Assembly: GCA_002319925.1 (NCBI GenBank)
Contig: DCFP01000031.1
Location: forward strand, 6,572 to 28,343
Source of the DNA: Holophagaceae bacterium UBA1801
GTDB taxonomy: Bacteria; Acidobacteriota; Holophagae; Holophagales; Holophagaceae
Direction: 5' to 3'
Length of the DNA: 21,772 bases
Of this stretch, positions 1-7,890 are shown piece by piece (position 1 is the first letter of the stretch; the number at the start of each line of letters is the position of its first letter). The position numbers were made by a program, and so were the translations under genes. Below the pieces are notes generated by a model. It was not told the DNA's origin. It saw only the letters and a program-made list of their open reading frames with translations, and ran no database searches.

Positions 1-535
1 CGGCGTGCACGGTGGTCATGAGGCCACGCTTGATGCCGAAGGAATCATTCAGAACCTTGGCCACGGGAGCGAGGCAGTTGGTGGTGCATGAGGCGTTGGA
101 GATGATCTCCTGGCCCGCGTACTTGTTATCGTTTACACCATAGACAAACATCGGAGTGTCGTCCTTCGACGGGGCCGACAGGATCACCTTCTTGGCCCCG
201 GCCTTTAGATGCGCGGAAGCGGTTTCCTTGTCCAGGAAGATGCCCGTGCCTTCCACGATGATCTCGGCGCCCACCTCGTCCCACTTCAGGTTGGCGGGGT
301 CCTTCTCGGAGGAGAGCCGGATCTTCTTGCCATTGACGATGAGGTCATTGCCCTCAACGGATACCGTTCCCTTGAACCGGCCATGTACGGAGTCGTACTT
401 GAGCATGTAGGCCAGATAGGCGGGTTCCAGGATGTCGTTGATGCCGACGATCTCCAGATCCGGAAAGTGCTGCACTGCCGCTCGGAAGACCATCCGGCCG
501 ATACGGCCGAAGCCATTGATCCCTAGTTTTGTCAT
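1..535 (-). CDS. gap: Glyceraldehyde-3-phosphate dehydrogenase, type I (N-terminal part)
   Basis: Oxidises glyceraldehyde-3-phosphate to 1,3-bisphosphoglycerate with NAD+ in cytosolic glycolysis or gluconeogenesis. The visible 178 residues begin MTKLGINGFGRIGR, the GAPDH Rossmann glycine motif. They include GINDI at residues 31-35, where the Asp after beta-2 favours NAD over NADP (family knowledge), and the active-site segment SNASCTTNC with catalytic Cys150. The start is set by the ATG at 533-535, preceded by AAGGAG with a 6-nt spacing. The gene leaves the window at base 1, so the C-terminal catalytic half is missing here only because of the window edge. It is transcribed leftwards, and a 667-bp gene-free region separates it from xdhC upstream, so it is a separate unit from the molybdoenzyme cluster. 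Confidence 0.97.
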   Translation of the reverse strand, partial: MTKLGINGFGRIGRMVFRAAVQHFPDLEIVGINDILEPAYLAYMLKYDSVHGRFKGTVSVEGNDLIVNGKKIRLSSEKDPANLKWDEVGAEIIVEGTGIFLDKETASAHLKAGAKKVILSAPSKDDTPMFVYGVNDNKYAGQEIISNASCTTNCLAPVAKVLNDSFGIKRGLMTTVHA

Positions 536-1202
536 CAGAGTCTCCTTGTTGCCTATGGAGTTCGTTCATCCGCAGATGAGGCAACCGTTGGTTCAATTCA
601 CATATAGCGCGAAAGACGAGGTCATGTAAATAGAATATTTTCATCCAAGGGGACGCTTCCGTTTGAAATCGTCATTTCCTTGGATTTGCTCGATCTTTCA
701 TCATTTCCCAGAACCCTCGCCCGATCTTCCATCCGCTCCCCCGACGCCCAGGAAGGGACAAAGATCCAGCCCGATTTTCACGTAAATCATTGCCAGGTTG
801 GCAATTGAAGGAGAGGGTGTCCCTGGGCGCAAAACCTGAAGAAATGTCAAAGGCAAATTGCAAAAAGAAAAAACAAAGAGCAAAACAAATCGACTAAACG
901 ATATGACCTTGGCCTTTTCTTTCGCTATTTTCGTGCAACGATCTGCAGGTGAATGGGCGACCGGGCTAGCAATGATATCGTTTTCACCCTTTTCCTTTAG
1001 ACAAAGAAGATTTCCCTTCAATTCGGCTGGAGACGATGCCCTAAACCGCACGGGGTGTCGTCGATTAGCTCACGACTCAGTTCCGGAGAGGATTTCGTGA
1101 AGAGAGTCGCAGTCCCGTGCGGATATCCGCATGACGTCTGCACGATTCCCTTCCAGCCTGTTGCCAGCCAGGCTCGGAGGGCGCTCTGGATGATACGCGC
1201 GG
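536..1202. other. Gene-free stretch between gap and xdhC
   Basis: No open frame here resembles a protein. Bases 640-1030 are comparatively AT-rich. The stretch holds the gap promoter at its left end and a perfect 14-bp palindrome, TGCGGATATCCGCA, at 1118-1131. It also holds a 9-bp inverted pair, CCGCACGGG (1046-1054) and CCCGTGCGG (1114-1122). The 3' end of the nine-gene cluster terminates into this region, but I see no clear hairpin followed by a T-run. Confidence 0.6.
602..630 (-). promoter_or_regulatory. Putative sigma70 promoter of gap
   Basis: On the minus strand TTTACA (625-630) is followed after 17 nt by CTATAT (602-607), about 70 nt upstream of the gap start. The spacing is ideal and the hexamers moderate. 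The -10 is part of CGCTATAT (602-609), the same 8-mer seen in the candidate ModE boxes elsewhere in the window. Its partner half-site 8 nt away is poor (AACCAACG), so regulation by ModE is doubtful. Confidence 0.4.
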
Positions 1203-2225
1203 TTAAGCGGACACGCTCCGGGCCTGGATGAGCTCGGCCAGGATGCTCACGGCGATCTCCACGGCACTGCGGCCGCCGAGATGGAGTCCGATGGGGGCAC
1301 GCAGGCGGGCGAATCGATCCTCGGGCACGCCCAGCTCTCGCAGTCGCAAAAGTCTCTGCGATAGGGAGCGCCGGCTGCCAAGAACTCCCACGTAGCGCGC
1401 ATCACTGGCGAGGGCGATCTGGAGGGCCGGATCATCGAGCTTCGTGTCGTGGGAAAGGACCGCCACGTAGGTGCTGGTGTCCAGGGAGAGCGCCGTCAAG
1501 GCTTCTCCGGGCCACTCTACGCGCAGCGTGGCGCCAGGAAAACGCTCCGGAGTGGCAAAGGCGGGGCGCGGATCCACGATGACGATCTCGAAACCGGCAA
1601 GGGAAGCCATGGGCACCAGAAACTCGGCGATGTGGACAGCGCCCACGATCACGAGCCGGGGGATGCGGGGAAAGAGATCCACGAATAACCGGAGTCCGTC
1701 CTCGTCGAGGGTGAATCCAGCCGGTTCCAACAGGCGTCCGCGAATGACCTGACGTGTGGATTCTGATAGCTCGAGGTTGCCTGGGTCTGCGCCATCGAGG
1801 GATACCATCCGTTTCCGAAGCAGGAATTCAGCAGGACCTTCGAGCACACTGACCACGCCAAAGGGATCTCGACCCGCAAGCCGCGCTTGGATCTGCTCGA
1901 AGATGGCCTCATAAGCGGCGAAGGGCTCCAGGAGGATGCGGGTGATGCCTCCACAGGTCAGGCCTTCCGACAAGACGGAACCATCCGACACAGCGGTGCG
2001 CAGCACCCGGGGCAGACCTGACTTCAAGGCCGCCCGGGTGGCTTGTATGGCATCATTCTCCACACATCCCGCGCTCACCGACCCAGCAATGCCGCCATTC
2101 AGAGTCACGGCAAGCTTGGCGCCCACCTGCCGGGGGGAGGAGCCCCAAGTCTCGATCACCGTTGCCAGTCCGATCGTTTCCCCTCGCTCACGCCAGGAGG
2201 TGAGGTGGGCAAGGATATCGCGCAT
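1203..2225 (-). CDS. XdhC/CoxI family molybdenum hydroxylase maturation protein
   Basis: XdhC-type proteins bind molybdenum cofactor, protect its sulfurated form and hand it to xanthine-dehydrogenase-family enzymes. In this 340-residue protein the N-terminal XdhC/CoxI domain shows SAGCVEND (residues 51-58) and LTCGG (89-93), both hallmarks of the family. The C-terminal Rossmann-like domain has VIVGAVHIAEFL around residues 192-203 and VDPRPAFATPERFP after it. The glycine motif reads GAVHIA rather than GxGHxA, a variant I recall from other members. It is the last gene of the cluster, 18 nt after the CoA ligase, and its most likely client is the molybdenum aldehyde oxidoreductase at 8004-10919. 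A start at ATG 2225 gives the usual N-terminus. Family assignment is firm; the client is inferred from context. Confidence 0.9.
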   Translation of the reverse strand: MRDILAHLTSWRERGETIGLATVIETWGSSPRQVGAKLAVTLNGGIAGSVSAGCVENDAIQATRAALKSGLPRVLRTAVSDGSVLSEGLTCGGITRILLEPFAAYEAIFEQIQARLAGRDPFGVVSVLEGPAEFLLRKRMVSLDGADPGNLELSESTRQVIRGRLLEPAGFTLDEDGLRLFVDLFPRIPRLVIVGAVHIAEFLVPMASLAGFEIVIVDPRPAFATPERFPGATLRVEWPGEALTALSLDTSTYVAVLSHDTKLDDPALQIALASDARYVGVLGSRRSLSQRLLRLRELGVPEDRFARLRAPIGLHLGGRSAVEIAVSILAELIQARSVSA

Positions 2226-2243
2226 GGCACTGCCTCCTATCGC

Positions 2244-3476
2244 TCAAGGGTCCTCAGTGGTTTCGTGGATCCGCCTTTTCCCTCTTCGGGCAAAGGGGGA
2301 AGCATCTCCATAGGTCAGTATCACTTCAAGCCCGTCAGGAAGGGTTTCCTTGAGTGCCCGAAGGCTCAAGGGTTCGCTGGACTCTGCCTTCAAAGTGAGG
2401 GTGGGGCGGGTTTTGCCGCGCTCCACCCCGGCCGTAAAGGCGCGCACGGAAGGCAGCCTGTAGAGGAGGTCGTCGAGGCGGTGGATGCTAAGGATCCGAC
2501 CATCTCCAAGGTCGAGATCGTTCTCGATCCGGCCCTCGACACGTCCGAGGTGAGGCAGAAGGCCTCCACAGGGGCAGGGACTTCCCAGCAGGCTCGCGCG
2601 GTCACCGGTGCGGTAGCGCAGGAGGGGCATGGCTTCCTGGGCGAAGGTGGTGATCACCAGCTCGCCGGCCTCGCCCGCAGGAAGGGGCCTGCCGGAAACC
2701 GGATCCACGACTTCCAGGAGCAGCTCCGGATGCCGCACGTGGTGTCCCTCTCCCGCCGCGCATTGCACCGCGAAGCCGAAGCCCGTTTCCGTCATGCCGA
2801 AGTGGGTGAAAACAAGGCAGCCCCAGCGTTCCCTGAGCGTTTCGATGACACATTCCGGAACGTAGTCGGCGCTGAGCAGGACCGTGCGGGGTCGCAGGGT
2901 GCCGTCCATGCGGCAGAGGTAGAGCAGCTCCGACGGCAATCCCACGAGGCAGTCAGCTGTGCGAGCGGCCTCCAGCGTCTCCTCGGCATTCCAGGCAAGG
3001 TCACCAATGCGCCCGTGCACGCCCAGGCGGCCCACCGCCTTCTGCAACAGCCGTGCAATGCTGTGCTCGGTGTTGGCGCCCATGAGAATGAGGGCATCCT
3101 GACCATCCTCGACCAGCATGGTCATGCCTAGGGCGAAGAAATCCACGGTGCGCTCAAGGTCGCCCTCCGTGAAGAAGATCCGCTTCTTCGGGCCCGTGGT
3201 GCCCGAGGTGCTGACCGTGGTCACGCGCGCCACCTGTCCCTGGGGCACACAGAGAAAGGCCATGGGATCCGCCGCCAGTTCCGCGGGCCAGGTGAAGGGC
3301 AGGCTCTCGAGGCTTCCGTCGAAGGACTGAAGGCGCGCGGCTTGGGAAGGATTATTAGCTCGGATCCGCGCCACCGTTTCGGCCAGACGGGTGAGCTGCC
3401 AGTCCCGCAGGGCCGCTCCGTCGGGCGCTTCAAGACCAGCTTGTGTCAGGGTCCATCTGTCGATGGCGCACGTCAT
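2244..3476 (-). CDS. AMP-forming CoA ligase, PaaK-like (DVU_1553-type)
   Basis: A 410-residue adenylate-forming enzyme related to phenylacetate-CoA ligase, expected to activate a carboxylate to acyl-AMP and then acyl-CoA. Motifs in order: P-loop STSGTTGPKK (residues 89-98), HFGMTETGFG (225-234), YRTGD (288-292), CPCG (301-304), LGRVEGR hinge (310-316) and a possible catalytic Lys400 near the C-terminus (FARRGKRRIHE). The substrate is unknown; the carboxylate made by the neighbouring aldehyde oxidoreductase is a plausible candidate (inference). The start ATG at 3474-3476 overlaps the TGA of the methyltransferase as ATGA. The frame stays open upstream to 3650, but that part lies inside the methyltransferase gene and does not look like protein of this family. 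I recall this family as a conserved neighbour of molybdenum hydroxylases in Desulfovibrio. Confidence 0.88.
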   Translation of the reverse strand: MTCAIDRWTLTQAGLEAPDGAALRDWQLTRLAETVARIRANNPSQAARLQSFDGSLESLPFTWPAELAADPMAFLCVPQGQVARVTTVSTSGTTGPKKRIFFTEGDLERTVDFFALGMTMLVEDGQDALILMGANTEHSIARLLQKAVGRLGVHGRIGDLAWNAEETLEAARTADCLVGLPSELLYLCRMDGTLRPRTVLLSADYVPECVIETLRERWGCLVFTHFGMTETGFGFAVQCAAGEGHHVRHPELLLEVVDPVSGRPLPAGEAGELVITTFAQEAMPLLRYRTGDRASLLGSPCPCGGLLPHLGRVEGRIENDLDLGDGRILSIHRLDDLLYRLPSVRAFTAGVERGKTRPTLTLKAESSEPLSLRALKETLPDGLEVILTYGDASPFARRGKRRIHETTEDP

Positions 3477-4081
3477 GCTGCATCCCTGCGCGCTATCAGG
3501 AGCGCATAGCCGCAATCGATGGCCTTGAGCCGCGCGCGGTCGGCACCCAATTCGGCGCAGAGGCACGCGGTGCCAAGGTCCAGGACTCGCTGCCCCCATA
3601 GCGCGCGCAAACGCGGCGTGAAGTCTTCCACGTGCGCCACGTGAAAGCATTGAGCATGCAGGCGTTCTTCCAACGTAGGAAGCGTTTCCACACGCCCAAG
3701 GCAGCCTTTCAGGAACGCCGGTTCACCCCGGGCGTAGACATCCGATAGCAGCAGCCAGCCTTCAGGCGCGAGGACTCGCCGGCATTCCGCGAGCACACGG
3801 TCCGGATCATCGGTGACGGAGAGACTGCACTCCAGGAGCACGCCATCGAAGCTTCCATCAGCGAAGGGAAGGGCTTCGCCGGAGGCGCAGGCCAGGTGCG
3901 GGCGGCCGGCCACCACTGCCGGGTCCACGTCCACACCCAGGGCTTCGAGGCCGCGACGCTCGCGCAGATACCGCACGGTGTCGCCTGTGCCGCAGCCGAT
4001 GTCCAGGACCCGTGCTCCGGGCGGGAACGTGCAGACTTCCAGTCCGTGCTCAGTGATGGTGAATCCCCCGGGGCGATTCAT
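3473..4081 (-). CDS. trsM: Class I SAM-dependent methyltransferase (TrsM / DVU_1556-type)
   Basis: A 202-residue Rossmann-fold methyltransferase. Motif I is VLDIGCGTGD (residues 25-34), the acidic strand-2 end is GVDVDP, and ASGEALPFADGSFDGVLLECSLS matches the Methyltransf_11/25 pattern, followed by RVLAPEGWLLLSDVYA. The C-terminal half carries several cysteines and ends DCGYALLIARR. Both ends are coupled by ATGA overlaps: its start overlaps the stop of the radical SAM gene, and its stop overlaps the start of the CoA ligase. Such tight coupling suggests the three proteins act in one pathway or complex. The methyl acceptor is unknown. The symbol is given from memory of the trsM/trsS family names and was not checked by search. 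Confidence 0.85.
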   Translation of the reverse strand: MNRPGGFTITEHGLEVCTFPPGARVLDIGCGTGDTVRYLRERRGLEALGVDVDPAVVAGRPHLACASGEALPFADGSFDGVLLECSLSVTDDPDRVLAECRRVLAPEGWLLLSDVYARGEPAFLKGCLGRVETLPTLEERLHAQCFHVAHVEDFTPRLRALWGQRVLDLGTACLCAELGADRARLKAIDCGYALLIARRDAA

Positions 4082-5364
4082 GGATGCAGCGGTGAAAGGT
4101 GGTGGGCGCAGAAGGGGACGAAGCGGCCACGGTCGTAGACGTGGAGACTGCAGCGCTGGAGCCGCTCCAGGTCGAGATTGCCCGCATCCTGGAAGGCCAT
4201 GGCCGTCACCGTGAAGCCGTGGGATTTCACACGGCCCAGGAAGGTGTCCATGTGCCGGAGATCAGCGCAGTAAGGCTCGGGGCCGTATTCCTTCGGACGT
4301 TCCCAGCGCCGGGCCACGAACAGCCGGTTCTGTCCGGCTGTGGCTGGGGCGCAGCAGGCGCTTTCATTGCGTTTCGTGAGGGGCATCAGCCTGCGCTCGG
4401 GGGTCACGACGAAATCACCGTGAAAGCCGCAGAGCGGGTGATCGCAGCTGGAGGGCACGAGATGCTTGGGTTCCAGGAGGCCATCGGACTGCTGGACCAG
4501 CGCGGCCAGGAGCTGGTCCAGGGTTAATCGGTCAGTATCCGTGGGCTGCAGGGGCATGCGCCCCAGGTGGGTCACGGGCTGGAAGTGGATGCCGCGCACG
4601 GCGGGTGCCAGCTGGATCCCGAAGCGGAGCAGCGCGCCGAGGTCGTGCGTGTTGACGCCGGGAACGACCGTCGGTACGAGGGTCACGCCGATGTTGTGGC
4701 GGGCGCATGCCTCGATGGCTTTCCGTTTCTGCGCCAGGAAGGGCTGGCCGCGCAGCCTTTCGTGGATGCGCTCTTCGGTGCCATCGAACTGAAGGAAGAC
4801 GAAGGAGAGGCCCGCATCAACCAGTGCCTTCAGGTAGACAGGATCCGTGGCCAGGCGCAGACCGTTGGTGTTGAGCTGCACGTAGCGGCAGCCCGCGACC
4901 TTCGCGGCGGCGATGATCTCTGGCAGATCTTCCCGCAAGGTGGGTTCCCCGCCCGTGAGCTGGACGAGGGTCTGACCTGGCACTGAGAGCCGGACGAGGT
5001 CTTCGGTCAATTGAGCCAAGGTGGGCTCGTGCCCGTACTTCGGGTCGGCATGGCCGCCCCCGGCGAAGCAATGGCGGCAGCCCAGGTCGCAGCGGCGCGT
5101 CACCTCCAGCTGCACGCAGCAGGTCTTCTGCTTGTGGTCGGGGCAGAGGCCGCAGGCATCCGGGCAGTGCGGATCCCGGATTGGTGCGCCCTCCGGCCCG
5201 ATCCAGGTTCCCATGTCCACGTGCCCGCGCCAGAGGGTCGTCCTGAAGGCGCCGTGCTCCGGGCAGACCTTCCGCAGATGGACCTCGCGATCCTCGACGA
5301 CACGCTGGGCGGGGATCCGCTTCAGGCACACGGGGCAGACGCTGAAGGTCTCGCGGAGGACCAC
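4078..5364 (-). CDS. trsS: Radical SAM protein TrsS-like
   Basis: A 428-residue radical SAM enzyme. The 4Fe-4S/SAM motif CDLGCRHC (Cys92, Cys96, Cys99) is followed by QLTGGEPTLREDLPEI, the usual GGEP motif. Before the core is a cysteine-rich region (CPVC at 10-13, CPEHG at 34-38, C67, C71, C74, C82, C83), resembling the Zn-ribbon-like front of some radical SAM maturases. After it come more cysteines (DHPLCGFHG, ESACCAP, RCSLHVYDRGRFVPFC), which may bind auxiliary clusters. The start is GTG at 5362-5364, sharing its first G with the TAG of the preceding gene (TAGTG), so the genes are coupled. Some family members are described as selenoproteins; no in-frame TGA is present here. The reaction is unknown; conservation beside a molybdenum hydroxylase suggests cofactor or substrate modification. 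Confidence 0.87.
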   Translation of the reverse strand: MVLRETFSVCPVCLKRIPAQRVVEDREVHLRKVCPEHGAFRTTLWRGHVDMGTWIGPEGAPIRDPHCPDACGLCPDHKQKTCCVQLEVTRRCDLGCRHCFAGGGHADPKYGHEPTLAQLTEDLVRLSVPGQTLVQLTGGEPTLREDLPEIIAAAKVAGCRYVQLNTNGLRLATDPVYLKALVDAGLSFVFLQFDGTEERIHERLRGQPFLAQKRKAIEACARHNIGVTLVPTVVPGVNTHDLGALLRFGIQLAPAVRGIHFQPVTHLGRMPLQPTDTDRLTLDQLLAALVQQSDGLLEPKHLVPSSCDHPLCGFHGDFVVTPERRLMPLTKRNESACCAPATAGQNRLFVARRWERPKEYGPEPYCADLRHMDTFLGRVKSHGFTVTAMAFQDAGNLDLERLQRCSLHVYDRGRFVPFCAHHLSPLHP

Positions 5365-5651
5365 TACTTGTCCTCCATCTGCATCTCCACTTCCTGGATC
5401 CGGCCCTTCACCAGCGATTCGGGAATGAAGACTTGTCCGCAGCCCGGGCAGCGCAGCATGTCGGCGTAGAAGGTGTGGCCCAGGTAGGTGAAGTCGGTCT
5501 TCTGGGATTGCAGTTCCAGCTGGCAGGCGTGGCAGATTAGGGACCGTTTCGAAATATCCAGTGCGTTTCTGGATATTTCGTTACGGTCCCTTATGCCGTT
5601 CTCGGGTGGAGACGACGAGATGACTTCTTTGCAACGGCTCAGGGGCGACAT
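5364..5651 (-). CDS. Small two-CxxC redox or zinc-ribbon protein (DVU_1557-type)
   Basis: A 95-residue protein with two CxxC knuckles, ICHAC (Cys40, Cys43) and RCPGCG (Cys68, Cys71), giving a rubredoxin-like or zinc-ribbon core. The conserved-looking tail is VFIPESLVKGRIQEVEMQMEDK. The start ATG at 5651 is well supported by GAGGAGG about 7 nt upstream, inside the end of the preceding gene (TGA and ATG are 1 nt apart). No usable start lies between it and the first CxxC. Residues 21-38 are encoded by a 53-bp palindrome (5539-5591) and read as an AT-richer, low-hydrophobicity segment unlike the rest. The protein may pass electrons between the aldehyde oxidoreductase and the FAD/Fe-S protein, or bind zinc; this is inferred from its position and cysteines. 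Confidence 0.8.
   Translation of the reverse strand: MSPLSRCKEVISSSPPENGIRDRNEISRNALDISKRSLICHACQLELQSQKTDFTYLGHTFYADMLRCPGCGQVFIPESLVKGRIQEVEMQMEDK
5539..5591. repeat. 53-bp palindrome inside a coding region
   Basis: The outer arms 5539-5547 and 5583-5591 (AGGGACCGT / ACGGTCCCT) and the inner arms 5550-5560 and 5570-5580 (CGAAATATCCA / TGGATATTTCG) are exact complements. They are separated by a symmetric TT/TT mismatch and close on a 9-nt loop. The element contributes codons 21-38 of the small redox protein without breaking frame. It could be an inserted palindromic element or a functional mRNA hairpin. I found no second copy in the window by eye. Confidence 0.85.
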
Positions 5652-5652
5652 G

Positions 5653-7881
5653 TCAGGCCTCCTCGATGGCCATGCGGTGCGCGTAGGCGTTGAGCAGCTC
5701 GAAGCCGTCGCCAGGATCGGGCCGGTATTCCACCCAGTAGGTCATGGGGCCGATCACGAGATGGCCAAAGAAGTGGCCCGTGGCGGGATCCTCGACCTTG
5801 CGGCCGGTCCGCTCGCAGTGCTCGACCACCGCCGCGATATCGGCTTCCAGGAGGTAGGCGTCGCTCAACTTGCGCTTCAACTCGGGAGAAATGTTCAGGT
5901 CCATGGACGGCTCCTCTGCAGGAAGGGTCTCGTTCCAGAACTCTGCCAGCAGTTCTCGTTTCAGCGCCATGCGTCGGAGGCGCCGTTCCGTGAGGGTGGG
6001 CGGCGTGCGTTCCGGTCCGTTGAGACCGAACACTACGTCGAGAATATGCCGCACGGGTTTGCCCGCCTTGGCGAAGATGTCCCGGCAGTTGGAGCAGTAG
6101 GCGAGGTAGGGGCGATCAGCCTGGGAGGTACGGTCCTTCACCATGAACTGGGCGTAGGGTGGATGCGCCACGGCCACCTGACCGCCCCAGCTGCAGCACT
6201 GGGCCAGTTCGCCCTCCATGGGCAACGGCTGAAGCTCGAATCCGGCCTTTTCGGCCAGATGGCGGACGGCCTGCTGGACGCTGGAATCATGGCGGGCGGC
6301 GCAGGGATCGAAGACCGAGACCGTCTCGGACTCGGGAAGTGCCGGGATCGAAGCGTGCTCCAGAAGCAGCTCGTAGAGGGTGGTGGTGGGGATCTCCGGG
6401 AGATGGCGCCCGAACATGAGGCGACAGGAGGGGCAGGCGAGGACGAAGGTGGGCTTGCCGAAGGCTTCCCACTGGGATCGGATCCAGGCGCTGACCTCGT
6501 CCCGGCGGGGCTCGTCCCCGGCCCATTCGGCGGGGGCACCGCAGCAGCCCAGGAGGAGGGCCGTGTCGGGCCAGTGCGTACGCAGGAAGCGATAGCTTTC
6601 TTTGACGTAGCGGGGATCTGATGCCCCCAACTGGCAGCCGGGGAAGAAGAGATAGTGGCCCGAGGGACCGCCCCGGGAGAGGCTCGCCTCGCCGTTGGCG
6701 AAGGTTAGGTCCTCCAGGAAGAAGCGGTGCCAAGCCCAGGGCATGGCACCCTGGGCATGCATGGCGCGGTGCCCCTGGAGGAAGAGATCGCCGGTGTCGA
6801 TGCCCTCGGGACAGACTTCCTTGCACAGCCCGCACTGATTGCAGGTGGACATGAGGCGCGTGGCCAGGGTGCCGTTCCCATCCAGGGTGCCGGGGTAGAC
6901 GCTGAGGTGGATTTCCTCGGCGATACGCTTGGGAAACTTGCGGAAGTAGTGCATCAGGTCGCAAGCCCGGTAGCAGGCGTCGCAGGCGCAGAGCAGGCAG
7001 CGCTTGGCCTCCGCGATCGCTTCCTCCGGAGTGAAGACTTGACCTTCGGCGGGGACCACCGCAGATACGGGAGTGATGCGTGAAGCATCCACCTTCAGCT
7101 TCGTGGTGATCGTCTCCACCGGGTGGTTCATGCTTCCCACTTTGAGGAAGCGCTCAAGGGCATGGCTGGCGCGCAGGCCATCAGCCAGGGCACCCATGGT
7201 GTCCCGGCCCGTCAGGGAGCCACCCAGGAACACGCCGGGCCGGTTACTGGCGAAGGCGCCGCCGGGATCCGGCACGAGGCCGAATTCAGATCCTCCCGCG
7301 CCAGTCGCCACGTAGATGGCATCGAAAGCGAGATCGTCCAGACTGCGAATTTCCGTATCCAGCTTCAGCTCGTAGGTCTCGTGCATGAACTGTCGCTCGA
7401 TGTCGGGCAGGAATCTCTCCGGAGGCAGCAGGTCGTTCAGGTGGCCGCCGATACGGCCGGTTTTCTCGAATAGAGTGACTTCGTACCCGCGCGTGACCAT
7501 GCGCAGGGTGCAGGCGAGGCCGCTGATGCCCGCACCGATGATGCCCACGGTCTTCCGCTTGGGGGGCACGTTGTAGCTGGCGGGTTCCAGGTTCCGGGCA
7601 TGGGCCAGCGCCGCCCGTTCCAGCGAGCGCAGGTCGATTGCGCCGCCGCATTCGGACCGCGGACACACGCCCTTGCAGGGCTCGGGGCAGAGGGCCGCCA
7701 CGATGCCCGGGAAGCCCACGGTGTTCATATAGGCCTTGTAGGCGGTCTGGAAGTTGCCTTTCTGGAGCTTGCCGATGAAGTCCTTCACGTCCAGCCCGAA
7801 GGGGCAGGCGGCTGTGCAGAAGGGCGGCTCGTTCTGCAGGCAGTTCTCGATGCAACCGGCCGTGAAATCCAATTCGACCAC
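5653..7881 (-). CDS. FAD / Fe-S / double-CCG-domain redox protein (DVU_1558-type)
   Basis: A 742-residue multidomain electron carrier. Residues 1-100 form a GltD-like N-terminal 4Fe-4S region (C14, FCTAACP at 21-27, CPEPCKGVC at 65-73). FAD-binding VGIIGAGISGLA is at 112-123, ATGAGG at 192-197, and the FAD-domain end RPGVFLGG at 214-221. Further cysteines are C295-C307 and a ferredoxin motif CNQCGLCKEVCP (347-358). Two HdrD-like CCG domains follow (C416, CCG 446-448, CPSC 483-486; C527, CC 562-563, C596, C599) and then an 80-residue tail containing GHLVIGPMTYWVEY. Only about 17 residues separate the two FAD-domain halves, so the usual NAD(P)H insert seems absent. The start is GTG 7879-7881; a TTG at 7870-7872 with GGTGG in front is an alternative. 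It is the likely electron acceptor of the FAD-less aldehyde oxidoreductase (inference). Confidence 0.85.
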   Translation of the reverse strand: MVELDFTAGCIENCLQNEPPFCTAACPFGLDVKDFIGKLQKGNFQTAYKAYMNTVGFPGIVAALCPEPCKGVCPRSECGGAIDLRSLERAALAHARNLEPASYNVPPKRKTVGIIGAGISGLACTLRMVTRGYEVTLFEKTGRIGGHLNDLLPPERFLPDIERQFMHETYELKLDTEIRSLDDLAFDAIYVATGAGGSEFGLVPDPGGAFASNRPGVFLGGSLTGRDTMGALADGLRASHALERFLKVGSMNHPVETITTKLKVDASRITPVSAVVPAEGQVFTPEEAIAEAKRCLLCACDACYRACDLMHYFRKFPKRIAEEIHLSVYPGTLDGNGTLATRLMSTCNQCGLCKEVCPEGIDTGDLFLQGHRAMHAQGAMPWAWHRFFLEDLTFANGEASLSRGGPSGHYLFFPGCQLGASDPRYVKESYRFLRTHWPDTALLLGCCGAPAEWAGDEPRRDEVSAWIRSQWEAFGKPTFVLACPSCRLMFGRHLPEIPTTTLYELLLEHASIPALPESETVSVFDPCAARHDSSVQQAVRHLAEKAGFELQPLPMEGELAQCCSWGGQVAVAHPPYAQFMVKDRTSQADRPYLAYCSNCRDIFAKAGKPVRHILDVVFGLNGPERTPPTLTERRLRRMALKRELLAEFWNETLPAEEPSMDLNISPELKRKLSDAYLLEADIAAVVEHCERTGRKVEDPATGHFFGHLVIGPMTYWVEYRPDPGDGFELLNAYAHRMAIEEA

Positions 7882-7890
7882 CTTACAAAT

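Noticed and set aside
602..625. ModE box at the gap promoter
   Set aside because: The left half CGCTATAT (minus strand) is perfect but the partner eight bases away (AACCAACG) is poor, and there is no reason for glycolysis to follow molybdate.
789..805. ATTGCCA-GGT-TGGCAAT inverted repeat
   Set aside because: Short stem in a gene-free region with no T-run, promoter or nearby start; likely chance.
2043..3131. 362-codon plus-strand frame across xdhC and the CoA ligase
   Set aside because: It spans two well-supported minus-strand genes and their junction and has no family features.
5488..6621. 377-codon plus-strand frame opposite the FAD/Fe-S gene
   Set aside because: Antisense shadow; the opposite strand carries clustered cysteine motifs and an FAD motif in frame.
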